Assembly: GCA_021372535.1 (NCBI GenBank) | Contig: JAJFUH010000219.1 | Span: forward strand, 1-58,130 | Source: a bacterium | Lineage (GTDB): Bacteria > Latescibacterota > Latescibacteria > Latescibacterales > Latescibacteraceae | Direction: 5' to 3' | Length of the DNA: 58,130 nucleotides | In this document: in pieces, positions 35,370 through 45,800 of the stretch | Layout of the letters: every line of letters begins with the position of its first letter | Numbering within the stretch: position 1 is the first letter of the stretch | Made by a program: the position numbers and the translations under genes | Notes under the pieces: model-generated | Seen by the model: only the letters and a program-made list of their open reading frames with translations | The model's database searches: none | Told to the model about the DNA's origin: nothing

Positions 35370-36722
35370 TTACAGGTCGGTATCTAGAATCCCGAGATTC
35401 TTCTTAAGGGCTATTTCTGCGATTGTTCCTTCATAGAGCGAAACCACCATGTTTGTCTTTGCCACCTCGAGCGCCAGCTGTGCATCGAGTACTTCGAGCT
35501 GGGTCGCCTTACCGTTCGTATAGAGCGATTCGGCCATCTCAAGCGCTTTCTGCGCTTCCTCCACATTCATACGCTGGCTTTCTATACTGTTTACCGCCTT
35601 GCGCAGATTGAGAACGCTCTCACGGACATCTATGAGAACAGTATCATGTATTTTTTTGAAATCGGTCTTCGCCTTGTAGAAATCGTTTTTTGCCTGCCTG
35701 TATTTTGAATAATTCTTGAATCCGTCGAAAATCGGAAATGTAAGGGTGACACTTGCTGTCCAGTACCTGTTCCAGTCCTCCCGGTCATAGGTGAAAACAT
35801 CGAAATTACCGTTATAGGCAAAGTTTGATCCTGCCGAGAGAACGGGCAGAAAATCACCCTTGGCAAGTTGTATGCCCTTTTCGTAAAGGTCCACATTGTA
35901 TTCGCTCGCCTTGAGGTCGGGCCGCATCTCCATGGCAGTTTCGAACGTGGCCTGCTTGAAAACCGACGTATCGGGCTCGGCAAACTTCCCCGTGATGGTC
36001 AACGGCGAATCGGGCGCAACACCCATGACCTCCTTGAGCCTGAGCAGTGAAATCGTCACCTTGTTTTCGGCATCGAGAAGATCGGGTTTCATGTTTGCAA
36101 CCTGCACACGGGCCCGGAGAAGGTCATAGTCGGTCGCCCGCCCCGCATTGAAAAGGTTCTTCACATTTTCGAGGTGTTTTTCCGCCTGTGCGAGCGATTC
36201 TTTGTTTATGGAACACATTTCCTCAGACAGGAGCGCGGAATTAAAGGCCTGAACAACTCCCGCAACCACATTCTGCCTGACAGACTGGAGCGTCTCTTCG
36301 GCCATGTTTTTATAGATTTTTGCCGCTTTGAGCGCGGTGCCGACCTTCCCGCCCACATAGATCGGCTGGGTAAGGCTCGCTCCGAGACTCATCGTGTTGT
36401 CGGTTCCTACCTTGAGACGGTTCTTTACGAGCACACCGTTACTGTCGGGAAAGGATATAACAAAAACCATTGGCTTGAGATTCCGCTCGTAATTCCAACT
36501 CCCGTTGATCTGCGGATAAGCAGCCGATGCCGCCTCGGTAATGCGGTTATTGGCCTTGGAAGCTTCTTCCCCGGCATTGATGACATCTTTATTTTTTTCA
36601 AGCGCAATTTTGACCGCACGTTCAACGGACAGGTCCATGTAACTCTCCGACTGTGCCCATCCAGCCTCCGGAATAACAACCGAACACAGGATTAAAGCGT
36701 ACAACAGCATTTTATCGATCAC
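35370..36722 (-). CDS. TolC-like outer-membrane efflux protein
   Basis: A 450-residue outer-membrane factor with a cleavable signal peptide (ending about AGWAQ at residue 24) and two OEP repeats rich in long coiled coils. 'A...N..V..A......A.N.I..A.SAAYPQI' opens the first repeat, and the second ends with a typical NGKATQLEVLDAQLAL segment. It forms the trimeric channel of the tripartite pump. The GTG at 36722 has AGGAGG 6 bases upstream and lies inside the tetR 3' end (11-base overlap). An ATG at 36710 is a second possibility. Twelve bases separate it from the adaptor gene. Confidence 0.93.
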   Translation of the reverse strand: MIDKMLLYALILCSVVIPEAGWAQSESYMDLSVERAVKIALEKNKDVINAGEEASKANNRITEAASAAYPQINGSWNYERNLKPMVFVISFPDSNGVLVKNRLKVGTDNTMSLGASLTQPIYVGGKVGTALKAAKIYKNMAEETLQSVRQNVVAGVVQAFNSALLSEEMCSINKESLAQAEKHLENVKNLFNAGRATDYDLLRARVQVANMKPDLLDAENKVTISLLRLKEVMGVAPDSPLTITGKFAEPDTSVFKQATFETAMEMRPDLKASEYNVDLYEKGIQLAKGDFLPVLSAGSNFAYNGNFDVFTYDREDWNRYWTASVTLTFPIFDGFKNYSKYRQAKNDFYKAKTDFKKIHDTVLIDVRESVLNLRKAVNSIESQRMNVEEAQKALEMAESLYTNGKATQLEVLDAQLALEVAKTNMVVSLYEGTIAEIALKKNLGILDTDL

Positions 36723-37392
36723 TGACTACCTCCTCCCTCGCTGCTATTCCGTTGAGCAGGATATCGGCGAAAATCCGTGATACCTTTTCTATATCCTTGG
36801 AATTTTTACACTTGTAACTACATATGGAAAACAAACCGTTCAGGGCAACAAATATCGCTTCCAGGAGGGCGTCGGGCGGATATTCCTTCAATTGCTTATC
36901 TGAGATTGCCCGTGTAAAACGATCCATCATCCACCGGTTACCCTGATTGATAATTACGTGGAGTTCCTTTCCTTTTTCATCGGACAATCCAATGAAACCC
37001 ATAGATCGCTGAATCTCAAGCACCTTGACAAGATCGGGGTTCGAAAACGCGAATTTCGCCGCTCCCACGAGGAAATCGACCAGCTCCTCCGTAAAAGGTT
37101 TTTTCCCCGAAAACGCCACCGAAAAAGCACTGTTCCGACTGAAAATTACCGTCTTCATGATACTGAAGAGAAGGTCTTCCTTGCTTGAAAAGTAGTTGTA
37201 CAACGAAGCCTTCGAAAACTCGGCTTCCTGCGCAACCTCATCGAGCGTCGCGTGGAAATACCCTTTCCGCGCAAAAACACGGGTCGCCGCCGCCAGAATT
37301 TCCAGACGGTGGGTTTCCTTTTCGCGTTCTCTGCGTGGAAGCGTTTCATCAGTCTGCTCGAAAGGGTAATACAGATAATCAAATTTGTTCAT
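36712..37392 (-). CDS. TetR/AcrR-family repressor of the efflux operon
   Basis: A 226-residue TetR regulator. The N-terminal helix-turn-helix, preceded by a basic RREREKETHRLEILAAATRVF helix, includes GYFHATLDEVAQEAEFSKASLYNYFSSKED broken over residues about 35-65, a classic TetR signature. The ligand-binding C-terminal domain has no recognisable effector family. I chose the ATG at 37390-37392, with GGAG about 6 bases upstream. It heads the TolC-adaptor-RND operon and probably represses it from the dyads at 37445-37473 until an efflux substrate binds. Confidence 0.92.
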   Translation of the reverse strand: MNKFDYLYYPFEQTDETLPRREREKETHRLEILAAATRVFARKGYFHATLDEVAQEAEFSKASLYNYFSSKEDLLFSIMKTVIFSRNSAFSVAFSGKKPFTEELVDFLVGAAKFAFSNPDLVKVLEIQRSMGFIGLSDEKGKELHVIINQGNRWMMDRFTRAISDKQLKEYPPDALLEAIFVALNGLFSICSYKCKNSKDIEKVSRIFADILLNGIAAREEVVSDR

Positions 37393-37444
37393 GGCGCCTC
37401 CGTAAACTTCATTTTTAGTATATTGACACAGCATATTATTAATG

Positions 37445-37473
37445 ACTAATTAGTAAATTACTGACCAGTCAGT
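37445..37473. promoter_or_regulatory. Candidate TetR operators upstream of the efflux operon
   Basis: Two perfect dyads lie 53-81 bases before the tetR start: ACTAATTAGT (37445-37454) and ACTGAC-CA-GTCAGT (37460-37473). The second has 6-bp arms around a 2-base centre, a usual TetR-family operator layout. On the minus strand TTTACT followed by TATGCT with about 16-base spacing lies across the same region. Repression by the adjacent TetR is the natural inference. Confidence 0.6.
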
Positions 37474-37662
37474 CATAATATATACAGGGCAGTTTTTGAA
37501 TGCAAGCGTTTTTTTCACTCATTGATTTTTCACGGTTTTTTTACTATGTTTTAATAGCGTGGTCAAACCTTTGGCCTCTTTTTCAGTATCGTAATACACA
37601 GTATATACCGCCGCACGAGATTCTTTATTCAATCATAATTACCAATAGAAAGGTATTACATC

Positions 37663-38748
37663 ATGGAGACAAAATCGTTCAGGGGAATGAAGTGCCGAAG
37701 AATGGGTAATTCCGGGCTCTGGGTTTCGGAAGCAGGCCTCGGAACATGGAAGTGGGGCGATCCGAGCTATGATGGCTCCCGTGTGGGGGATCACGAGGGC
37801 TTCGACATCCTCGACCGTGCCCTCGAACTCGGGATCATCCACTGGGACACGGCTAATTCGTACAACCTCGCTTCGGGAAATTCGGAGCGCCTGCTCGGCC
37901 GTTACTTTGCGCGGCGCCCTGCTTCGGTTCGTGACATGGTCGTGCTTGCAACGAAGATTTCCAACTCGGCTCGCGAGGAACACGAGATGAAACGCGATTT
38001 CTCCCCCCATGAACGCGGCGCTTCGCGGAAGTATATCATGCGCGAGACGGAGCGCTGTCTCGAACGGCTCCAGACCGACCGAATCGACATTCTCTATGTG
38101 CATCAGCCATCGCTTATGGCGGACGGTTCGTGGGAGGCGCCCCTCGATGAGACCTGGGCAGCGATGGATGACCTCGTGAGCATGGGCATGGTCAACTATC
38201 TCGCCGTCTCCAACCGTACAGCGGCGCAGATCGGGGAGGAGATGGATGTCCTCCGTTCGGTTGCATCGAATTCATCGAGACGGATTATCGCGGTGCAGAA
38301 CTGGTACAACCTCGCTGAACGCATAAAAGTGGCGACCGAAGGCGAGGACCGCACGGGGGGCGACGAGTCGGCATTCCTTAAATTCGTGGCGGAAAAGCAT
38401 ATCGGGCTCGTTCCGTTCTTCCCTCTTGCGAGCGGACTTCTGACCGGGCGGTACCGGAAAGGGAACATGGACGAATCGGGACGGATAATCAAGGATGGCG
38501 ATTACTGGAAGAATCTCTTCCTCACCGAGCGTAATCTCAGGCTTGTCGAAGGGCTTGCCCCGATTGCAGAACGCAAGGAGTGCTCGATGGCGCAGCTTGC
38601 GATCGCATGGCTCCTGTCTCATAATGTTGTCTCCTCCGTCATAGCGGGCGTCACCCGTATGAGCCAGCTCGAGGACAATGCAGGCGCCGTCAAGGTCGAG
38701 CTTACCCCGGACGATCTGGAGGAGATTGACAGAATAACCGCGCCGTAA
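37663..38748 (+). CDS. Aldo/keto reductase
   Basis: A 361-residue AKR with the (beta/alpha)8 signature. The catalytic tetrad can be traced: Asp and Tyr in HWDTANSYNLASG, Lys in VLATKISN and His in DILYVHQPS. NADPH-binding sequence near the C-terminus (VIAGVTRMSQLEDN) is also typical. Relatives of the YghZ/oxidoreductase group reduce aldehydes or ketones; the substrate is not evident. AAAGG precedes the start. It is a single gene between the efflux operon and the propeller genes, divergent from tetR, so sharing the operator region is conceivable though nearly 190 bases separate them. Confidence 0.93.
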   Translation: METKSFRGMKCRRMGNSGLWVSEAGLGTWKWGDPSYDGSRVGDHEGFDILDRALELGIIHWDTANSYNLASGNSERLLGRYFARRPASVRDMVVLATKISNSAREEHEMKRDFSPHERGASRKYIMRETERCLERLQTDRIDILYVHQPSLMADGSWEAPLDETWAAMDDLVSMGMVNYLAVSNRTAAQIGEEMDVLRSVASNSSRRIIAVQNWYNLAERIKVATEGEDRTGGDESAFLKFVAEKHIGLVPFFPLASGLLTGRYRKGNMDESGRIIKDGDYWKNLFLTERNLRLVEGLAPIAERKECSMAQLAIAWLLSHNVVSSVIAGVTRMSQLEDNAGAVKVELTPDDLEEIDRITAP

Positions 38749-38763
38749 TCGCGCCGTAAAAAC

Positions 38764-38791
38764 GGAGGCGCCCGTTTTTTCGGGCGCCTCC
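38764..38791. terminator. Strong hairpin between convergent genes
   Basis: GGAGGCGCCCG (38764-38774) and CGGGCGCCTCC (38781-38791) form a perfect 11-bp stem around a T6 loop. It lies between the convergent aldo/keto reductase and propeller genes and can stop transcription from both. A T-tract after the stem is missing, but the loop T6 after the left arm could serve a shorter self-paired arm (GGCGCC). Confidence 0.65.
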
Positions 38792-38819
38792 ATGAATCGT
38801 AAATTGAGAGACGGCCGGA

Positions 38820-41222
38820 TTACTTGAGCAGCATCATCCGTTTCGTACTCACCTTGTCTCCCAGCTTCAGGTGTGAGAAATAAATTCCCGACGATACGGT
38901 CGACCCGTTACAGTCGCGGCCGTCCCATCTGATTGTGTATGTCCCGCGGATCATATTCCCCGAAACGAGCTCGCGGATTTTCTGTCCCATGACATTGTAT
39001 ACGGAGAGCGTGATGAATCCGTTTTCAGGAAGGATATACTCTATCGTGGTGTTCATGTTGAAGGGATTGGGATAAATCCCGGTAATGGCGAAATCGACCG
39101 GCATTTCACTGTCGACCGCCGACGGCTTGAGATAGACGTCCGGATCGAAACCGGCTGTGTAGATGTGTTTGAACATATGGCCGATTTCATCGGTGCCATA
39201 CTTTTCAAGAAGGGCATAGCAGATTTTACTCCCGTCGGGAGAGAACGAGCATTCCGATGCCTTGATATACTCGAAGGGAGGCACAAAATTGAAAATCGCC
39301 CCGGTTTTAAGGTTGATTGCCCGCAGCCACTGATCCTTCCCCGCACTTTCGGAGCTCCCCGATTTGTCGACAACCTCGCATATGAGCCATGTACCGTCGC
39401 TTGTGATTCTCGGATTATACCACGTGAGCGATGTCGTCATCTGCACCGGCGCGCCGCCGTTGACCGGTGCTCTGAATATCTGGCTGCTGCCGTTGACACG
39501 GGCGGCATAGTAAACGGTGGAACCGTCGGGAGACACAACGGGCGACCGTCCGCTTTCCGACAACCGGTTTTCCTCGTTCGTCTGAATGTCACGAACGACA
39601 ATCCCCGCCTCATACGAATACGGATTTTTCAAATCCCTGTTCTTATTGAATGAGGCATAGACGATTTTGCTGCCATCGGGTGTAAAGCTCAGCTCGTAAG
39701 CGCCTCTGACAAGCATGCGTGCTTCATGAGTCGCGGGATTGACCGCATTGATGACGGGTATCAGTTCGCCGGTGCTCAGAACATTGCCATGATCGTCCGT
39801 CACGACATTCGAACCCCAGTCTTCGTCGAAAACATACTCTCTGAAAACGACTTCCTCTCCGTCCGGAGTGAAGCACAGAGGCTGCTTGAGATAACCGCGG
39901 GTATAGAAATCGACATTATTGGTTTCGGATTTCACCCGCTGTGCGCTGATATAAAAGAGACTGGCTTTCCTGTCGGCAAGCGAGAGAGACCAGAGCCCGC
40001 ATCCCGAATTGTCCGTAAAAACGATGCCTGAGCCGTCGGGGAAATAAACGGGAAACTGCTGACCCCGTTCGAGATACCAGTCGAAAGCGTCGGTCTGAGA
40101 ACCCGAGGGATTCCTGTCAGTCCACTGAGTCGAAACATCGATTCGCCCACCTGTCGTTATATCGACAGCCGTTGTGGGTCCGATTTCCTCGTTATACTGA
40201 TCGTACTCCGTTCCCTTGAATACGGTAACCGTGTTTCCCGGCTCATCGAGATCGATATTGAATGAGGTCAGCTCGACCAGCTCACCGGGATTGAAACCGA
40301 TGACGTGGATTTCGGTCGAAAGCGAAGGAATATAACGGATTTCCTTGCAGCCGGGTGACCAGGCGATATACGAGAGTATTTCTTCTTCCTGCCAGTCCAT
40401 GACGACATAATGCTTGCCGGATGCGATATTATACGCCAGCAGCGCGTATTTGAAAACGGTTTCTCCATCCGATTCTATTCTGTAGCTGTGTGTATAAAGT
40501 ATGTACTTCCCGTCAGGGGAATACGCCATATCGGACACACCGCCGTGATTGAAAAAGGTTATCTGCTTCTTCGTTCCGTCGAGGTTGTATATGCACAGAT
40601 CATGGACGATTTCTTCGTCGAATACTTCATAATATATACCCGCGACGGAGGAATTATCGGTGCTCACCGAATAGGGTGGAGTGCGGGAACCCGGCGTCAT
40701 GTCTTTGGCTTTCATGATATTTTCCACACCGCCCGTCGAAGTATTGTAACGGTCGAGTATATATGACTTTACATCCGTCGCGTCCTTGCTGTAATAGTAG
40801 ATATACTTGCCGTCCTGCGTCCACTGCGACATTATTGCATCGTCCGCAAAAACGGCGTGTTCCCCCGTGGCAACGGTGATATATTCGAGCCGGTAGAGCA
40901 CGTCGTCGCCATTTTTATATACGCGGGTATACCAGAGCTCGCTGTCGTCCGCGGAAAAACTGCACAATCCCACCGTTTCCTCGGGATATTTCGTATTGGA
41001 CAGCACTTTTACTGCTTCCCCATCGCTGCCGGGGATTATCCATATCCCTGTCTCAGACGATACCGCTGTCATTTTCCCGTTGTGTGAAATGGCAAATGAT
41101 GAAATCCAGGTATCCGGAGCGATTATATCCGCAACCTGGATTTCACTCCTGTCTGCAGCTACCGATACGGCAGCCAGCAGCAGAAGAACGAACACTGTGA
41201 TGAAGCGTTTTCGGGGTTTCAT
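38820..41222 (-). CDS. Secreted double TolB-like beta-propeller protein with FlgD/T9SS-type tail
   Basis: An 800-residue exported protein. The signal peptide ends near residue 23 (AAVSVAA). Module P1 (about 25-330) and module P2 (about 360-715) are TolB/WD40-like propellers built of 'SPDGK.I.Y' blades (for example YSPDGKYILYTHS and CFTPDGEEVVF). A C-terminal FlgD-Ig/T9SS-type domain starts GIYPNPFN at about 721 and ends KRMMLLK. P1 resembles the 425-residue neighbour and P2 resembles the ectodomain of the BlaR1-like protein, so this gene looks like the sum of the other two. GAGGAGGG precedes the start. It is the last gene behind blaI-blaR1 and is probably displayed on or released from the surface. 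The ligand is unknown. Confidence 0.82.
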   Translation of the reverse strand: MKPRKRFITVFVLLLLAAVSVAADRSEIQVADIIAPDTWISSFAISHNGKMTAVSSETGIWIIPGSDGEAVKVLSNTKYPEETVGLCSFSADDSELWYTRVYKNGDDVLYRLEYITVATGEHAVFADDAIMSQWTQDGKYIYYYSKDATDVKSYILDRYNTSTGGVENIMKAKDMTPGSRTPPYSVSTDNSSVAGIYYEVFDEEIVHDLCIYNLDGTKKQITFFNHGGVSDMAYSPDGKYILYTHSYRIESDGETVFKYALLAYNIASGKHYVVMDWQEEEILSYIAWSPGCKEIRYIPSLSTEIHVIGFNPGELVELTSFNIDLDEPGNTVTVFKGTEYDQYNEEIGPTTAVDITTGGRIDVSTQWTDRNPSGSQTDAFDWYLERGQQFPVYFPDGSGIVFTDNSGCGLWSLSLADRKASLFYISAQRVKSETNNVDFYTRGYLKQPLCFTPDGEEVVFREYVFDEDWGSNVVTDDHGNVLSTGELIPVINAVNPATHEARMLVRGAYELSFTPDGSKIVYASFNKNRDLKNPYSYEAGIVVRDIQTNEENRLSESGRSPVVSPDGSTVYYAARVNGSSQIFRAPVNGGAPVQMTTSLTWYNPRITSDGTWLICEVVDKSGSSESAGKDQWLRAINLKTGAIFNFVPPFEYIKASECSFSPDGSKICYALLEKYGTDEIGHMFKHIYTAGFDPDVYLKPSAVDSEMPVDFAITGIYPNPFNMNTTIEYILPENGFITLSVYNVMGQKIRELVSGNMIRGTYTIRWDGRDCNGSTVSSGIYFSHLKLGDKVSTKRMMLLK

Positions 41223-41362
41223 TCGAACCCTCCTCTGTTTATGCTGAAGCGGGGAGAAAAGCCTGTGATTGATGGTATTTCCATAAATCCCGATGATACA
41301 TCCTATTCCTGAAGTTATTGTATTTCTTTCAGTCTCTTTTCACTCATTCTCTATTTTTCCTT

Positions 41363-41457
41363 GGTGGAGGCAGAGGAGTAGTAAATCCTGTCGATTCCTG
41401 CCTCCACCGGGGGAAAGGATGTCGCTGAGCGACAGAAAGGGAGCTTTAAAAGCCTCC
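41363..41457. repeat. Intergenic hairpin cluster, 'GATGTC' family copy 2
   Basis: GGTGGAGGCAG (41363-41373) and CTGCCTCCACC (41398-41408) are perfect 11-bp inverted repeats around a 24-base loop. Next comes TGTCGC-TGA-GCGACA (41420-41434), a perfect 6-bp hairpin, then a GGAGCTTT/AAAGCCTCC pairing. The order of blocks from 41395 matches 9571-9623. It fills the gap between the two propeller genes and could separate their transcripts. Confidence 0.55.
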
Positions 41458-41471
41458 ATAAAATCGATTTT

Positions 41472-42749
41472 TTACTTTACATAGAGCATTTTATGCGTCG
41501 CCGCATTTCCTCCGGCCGTCAGTTTCAGAACATACTGTCCCGAAACGATCGCCCTGCCGGTGTCGTCCACCCCGTTCCATGCAATCCGGTGAATTCCGGG
41601 ATCGACAGTATCCGAAAGAAGCACCCGTATCTTCTGGCCAAGAATGTTATACACTTCGAGACGCGTGTCTACCGCAATATCCGCCGAAAAGAGTACTGTT
41701 GTCACACCGTTGAACGGATTCGGATAATTACCGATCAGGGTGAATTCATGCGGTTTCATGGATCCGGCGCCGTCCGGATTCATTAAGGCGCCAGGATCGA
41801 AATCGATGGAGCAGACTTTCGACAGTACATTTCCTTCATTTTCCAAAAGAAGGATATACCAGACACTCTTTCCGTCGGGCGCCCATGCCGGCTCGATTCC
41901 GTGGAATGTCCCGTCGTTTCCGACAAGCGGATAGTATTCACGGGATTCAACGCTGTAAACCATAAGCTCCGGCCTGTATTTTTTACCATCTTCCTCTTCC
42001 GGAATTATGCTCGTGTGGGTAAAAAGCAGCCATGAACCGTCCGGCGAATACATCGGAGAATCGGTATACCCTTCCGTGAACGCCGTTACAGGTTCACGGT
42101 CGCCGGAAACGAGGTCAACGCGGTACAGATTGACCGGATTATTCGGGCCGGTTTCCTCTACATTGATTACAACATGCGAGTTGTCGGGGCTTATACAGTA
42201 AGGAACGCTGAAATACCAGTAACCTCCCAGCTCTTCGGTGGAAAGCACCACCCTTTTCGTCTCGTTTTCCCTGTCGTACAGTTTCAATGCCCAGACGCCG
42301 TACATGATTTCCTCGAAATACATAAAATAGCCGCCGTCACTGCTCCATCTGCCGTCTGTTGCATTTTCTTCGACAATAGTATGCTCTCCCGATTCTATAC
42401 TCACCGACTCGATGACAAAACGACCCGGTTTTTCCACATCCATGGTATTGGATCGGGTAAAAATTATCTCACGGTCATCGTGTGAAAAGCTCGTATACGT
42501 CAGCTCTTCGCTCACACTGTCACTCATGACGAGCCTGTATGGCAGCAACCCGTTGAAGGTCGCAATCCATATTCCGTCGCTGGCAGTGACCGCAAGCATG
42601 TTTCCCTCATGAGACCATGCCAGTTCACGGAGCGTGCGGTTTCCGCCGTCGAGTTCACCGCTTAGATTTATCTCTTTCCCCCCGGCCGTACACAGCCCGA
42701 CAAAAGCGAACACGATAAGTGTCAATCCAATGCTTCTTATGGTTTTCAT
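41472..42749 (-). CDS. Secreted single TolB-like beta-propeller protein with FlgD/T9SS-type tail
   Basis: A 425-residue exported protein with a signal peptide ending about residue 22 (FVGLCTA). It has a single propeller module (about 25-335) with blades such as WSHEGNMLAVTASDGIWIA and MYSPDGSWLLFTHTS. A C-terminal FlgD-like domain starts GNYPNPFN and ends HKMLYVK. The propeller aligns with the N-terminal half (P1) of the 800-residue neighbour: compare SHEGNMLAV..SDGIWI with SHNGKMTAV..TGIWII. AGGGAA lies about 8 bases before the start. It follows the BlaR1-like gene by 93 bases on the same strand and may belong to its regulon. Confidence 0.82.
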   Translation of the reverse strand: MKTIRSIGLTLIVFAFVGLCTAGGKEINLSGELDGGNRTLRELAWSHEGNMLAVTASDGIWIATFNGLLPYRLVMSDSVSEELTYTSFSHDDREIIFTRSNTMDVEKPGRFVIESVSIESGEHTIVEENATDGRWSSDGGYFMYFEEIMYGVWALKLYDRENETKRVVLSTEELGGYWYFSVPYCISPDNSHVVINVEETGPNNPVNLYRVDLVSGDREPVTAFTEGYTDSPMYSPDGSWLLFTHTSIIPEEEDGKKYRPELMVYSVESREYYPLVGNDGTFHGIEPAWAPDGKSVWYILLLENEGNVLSKVCSIDFDPGALMNPDGAGSMKPHEFTLIGNYPNPFNGVTTVLFSADIAVDTRLEVYNILGQKIRVLLSDTVDPGIHRIAWNGVDDTGRAIVSGQYVLKLTAGGNAATHKMLYVK

Positions 42750-42842
42750 ACATGATTTCCCTAAAACAGTATCAATCCGTGTAAATCCACGTTTTATCGA
42801 ACCATATAAATGGAATGGGTTGCTTTCACACTGTTCTTTCTT

Positions 42843-45800
42843 TTACTTCACGAGCGCCATTCTGTGCGTTTTCATCCTGGAACCCATTCTGAGACGGGCG
42901 ATATAGGTTCCCGACGCCGCGCGCTGCCTGTTGTCGTTGTTCCCGTCCCATTGCACTTTATACAGTCCGGCTCGTTTAGGCTCTTCGACCAGTGTGCGAA
43001 TACGCTGACCCGTTATGTTGAAGACTTCCACGGTTACAGGGCCGTCTGTATCGAGCACGAATTCAATGGTGGTGCTCATGTTGAACGGATTCGGATAGTT
43101 TCCTTTCAGTGCAAACTCAAGCGGCATGATCTCATCGGTGTTTACCGGCTTTTCAGAGCCGCTCCCCGAAAATTCCCCTATATACAGGTGACAATCGTAC
43201 TTTTTATATTCGTCGTTTTCCCAGTTTTTGAGGAGATGATAGCAGAACCCGGTCCCGTCGGGCAAAAAGTTGCCCATCGCCGCGAATACGAAATTTTCGG
43301 TAGGATAGAAGTCCCTGATATCGCCATTCTCAAGGTTGACAGCCCTGAACCAGGTGTCCTTTTCGTACGGCAGAGTGCTGTCGTAGACAAGACTCATGAC
43401 CCATTTACCGTCGGGAGTACAGCTCGGCTGATGCCAGTACCCTTCCATGGTCAGCTGCTCGCTCTCTCCGCCTTCGAATGGAATTCTGAAAAGCTGGGGA
43501 TTGTCCGAGTAATTTTCAACATAAATGACATGCGAGCCGGACGGAGTTACAGAGGGCGAATGAGCGTTTTCCGCCAGCATCCGCTCTTTTCCCGTCACTG
43601 TATCGAGCACCATGATACAGGATAACGTTATGGTTTCTGTCTGCCGGTCACCGGTTGCTCCGGTTCTGGTTCTGGTATAAATGAAAAACCGTCCGTCCGG
43701 ATGCCAGCACCCGCTGCTCGCTTCCTCGGCAATTGTCCGGCATGCCCCGGTTTCAAGATTCACGCTCCTGATAACCGGTATATACCCCGAAGTCGAGCGG
43801 AGATGGCCGGATTCGTCTACAAGTGCCCTCGATCCCCGGGATTCATCGTACAGTTCATCGCGAAACGTTATTTCTTTCCCGTCGGGAGTAAAACAGATAG
43901 GTTGTTTGTGCTGACCGCGAACCGTGTATTCAAATCCGTGTTCCTCCGATTTTAGCAGCTTGGTGTCCGAATAGGCGAGAGACGGCTTGTAATCCTTCAC
44001 AGGAAGCGTCCATATCCCGCACCCTGACCAGTCGGTAAATGCGATAACCGAACCATCAGGCGACAGTACAGGATATTTCTGGCCTCTGCTGAGATACCAT
44101 TCGAGCTCGTCACGGGCGGTGAGGTCGTTGGTGTATTCATACTGCTTTTTATCCCATCTGGTGATGACATTCACTTTCCCCGGTTCGATTGTCGTATTCG
44201 ATTCATAATCATAACCGATAAGGCTGTATCCGGGATCGTGTATTTCAAAATCCGTCAGTACCAAGTCCGGTTCACCGCCGGTCAATTCCGGTTCCAAAAC
44301 CACCTGTTCGATGCTGCTCTTATCGCCCGGGCGAAAATCCTGAGGAAGCTGTATTCTCAGAGCGCTTTTATCGGAGTTCGATACATCGGCCGACCGATTA
44401 TCCGGTTTCGGGCGTCCCGATTCTTTTCTGTCCGTCCCTGTTTCAACTATCGCCCGCGCACCACCGGTATCGGTCCCGGCTGTTTCCGCAATCTTACCTG
44501 TTACCTTGATTTCCGCATTGGTATCAAGGTTCTCTGAATGCGAATCCTCATTGAAATCTATAGCGGATATGATTTTCCTGCTCTCTATAACTGAGACAGG
44601 CGACGGTTCGGATGGCGTGCCCTGTTCTGCGGGTATGTCCCCGGACTCTGTGATCGTACGGGAAACAATCTCCGAATCATTGCCGGCATCGGACAGCACC
44701 GTCCGGTCATCGGCAGGATGGGTATATTGCGGCTGCTGTTCTCCCTTTATCCGCAGCTCTTTCATCGTGTAGTCGGGGTTTTCGGAAGCCTGGCTCTCGG
44801 TGATCATGGGTTTCCCCTTTATACCGATAAGACCACCGAAGAAAGACGAGATAAGCGAAAGGGAGGAAATAAGCACGAGCACGAGCGTACTCACCCGCAG
44901 GTACAGCCGCCGCGACCGGTCAAGAATCCTGAGAATACGGCGCTGCAGGGAGGATTTGAACGATATGAATCCTACACCAGCCGCCCTTTCAGGACGGGAT
45001 ACCTGAAAGCTCTCGGCAATATGGGCAAGGCTGTAGGCGTACGATTTATGGCTTTTCCCGTGATTCAGCACAAAATCGTCGCACACATAATCACTCATCT
45101 CTTCTATCCAGTGTGAGAGTACCCACAAGAGCGGCTGAAACGGGAGCAGGGCGGTTGCGATCTGCCTGAGCTGGTTCCACAGAGGATCCCGTCTCTTCAG
45201 ATGCGAAAGCTCATGGTAAAAAACATCCTCCATGGGAATGGTGGAATCGAAATCATGTACGGGCATGATGATGACAGGACTCAACACACCGGTCAGCAGC
45301 GGTGTTTTCGTGAGTGGAGACCGTAAAACTTGCGGCGGTGCAATGCCGAGCTCGCCCGATACAGCCCTGCACAGGTCACTGTGGGATGTCTTTGCCTGAA
45401 AGGCTGAACGGCGTATATACTGGATGTACAGGTTCGCTCCGAGCAGCCTGACCAGAAGGAAAAACGTCCACGCAAACCATGCAAGCGTGCCTGCGATATA
45501 GAGGCCTGCCAGCATTCTCGTCTTCGTCGCTCGTACCGGTGCTGTCGGACCGGCGCCGCTTTCTGCTGTTCTCTCAGGGTTGTCCTGAACGGCATGGAGT
45601 CCGGTTCGCTGGCTGAGTTGGGGTGTGCCGGGAGAATTCGACTGCGGCGCCGAAGAAACGGGTTTGTCGGTACGCTTTTCACCGCGCTGTGTTTCCGCAG
45701 ATTGTTCAGGGGAAGCGATGACAGTTTCCGGCGCTGTACTGTTGACAATCCCGGTGTCACGGTTGTATTCCCGGCGTTGTTCCCGGGATTGCTTCAGGGG

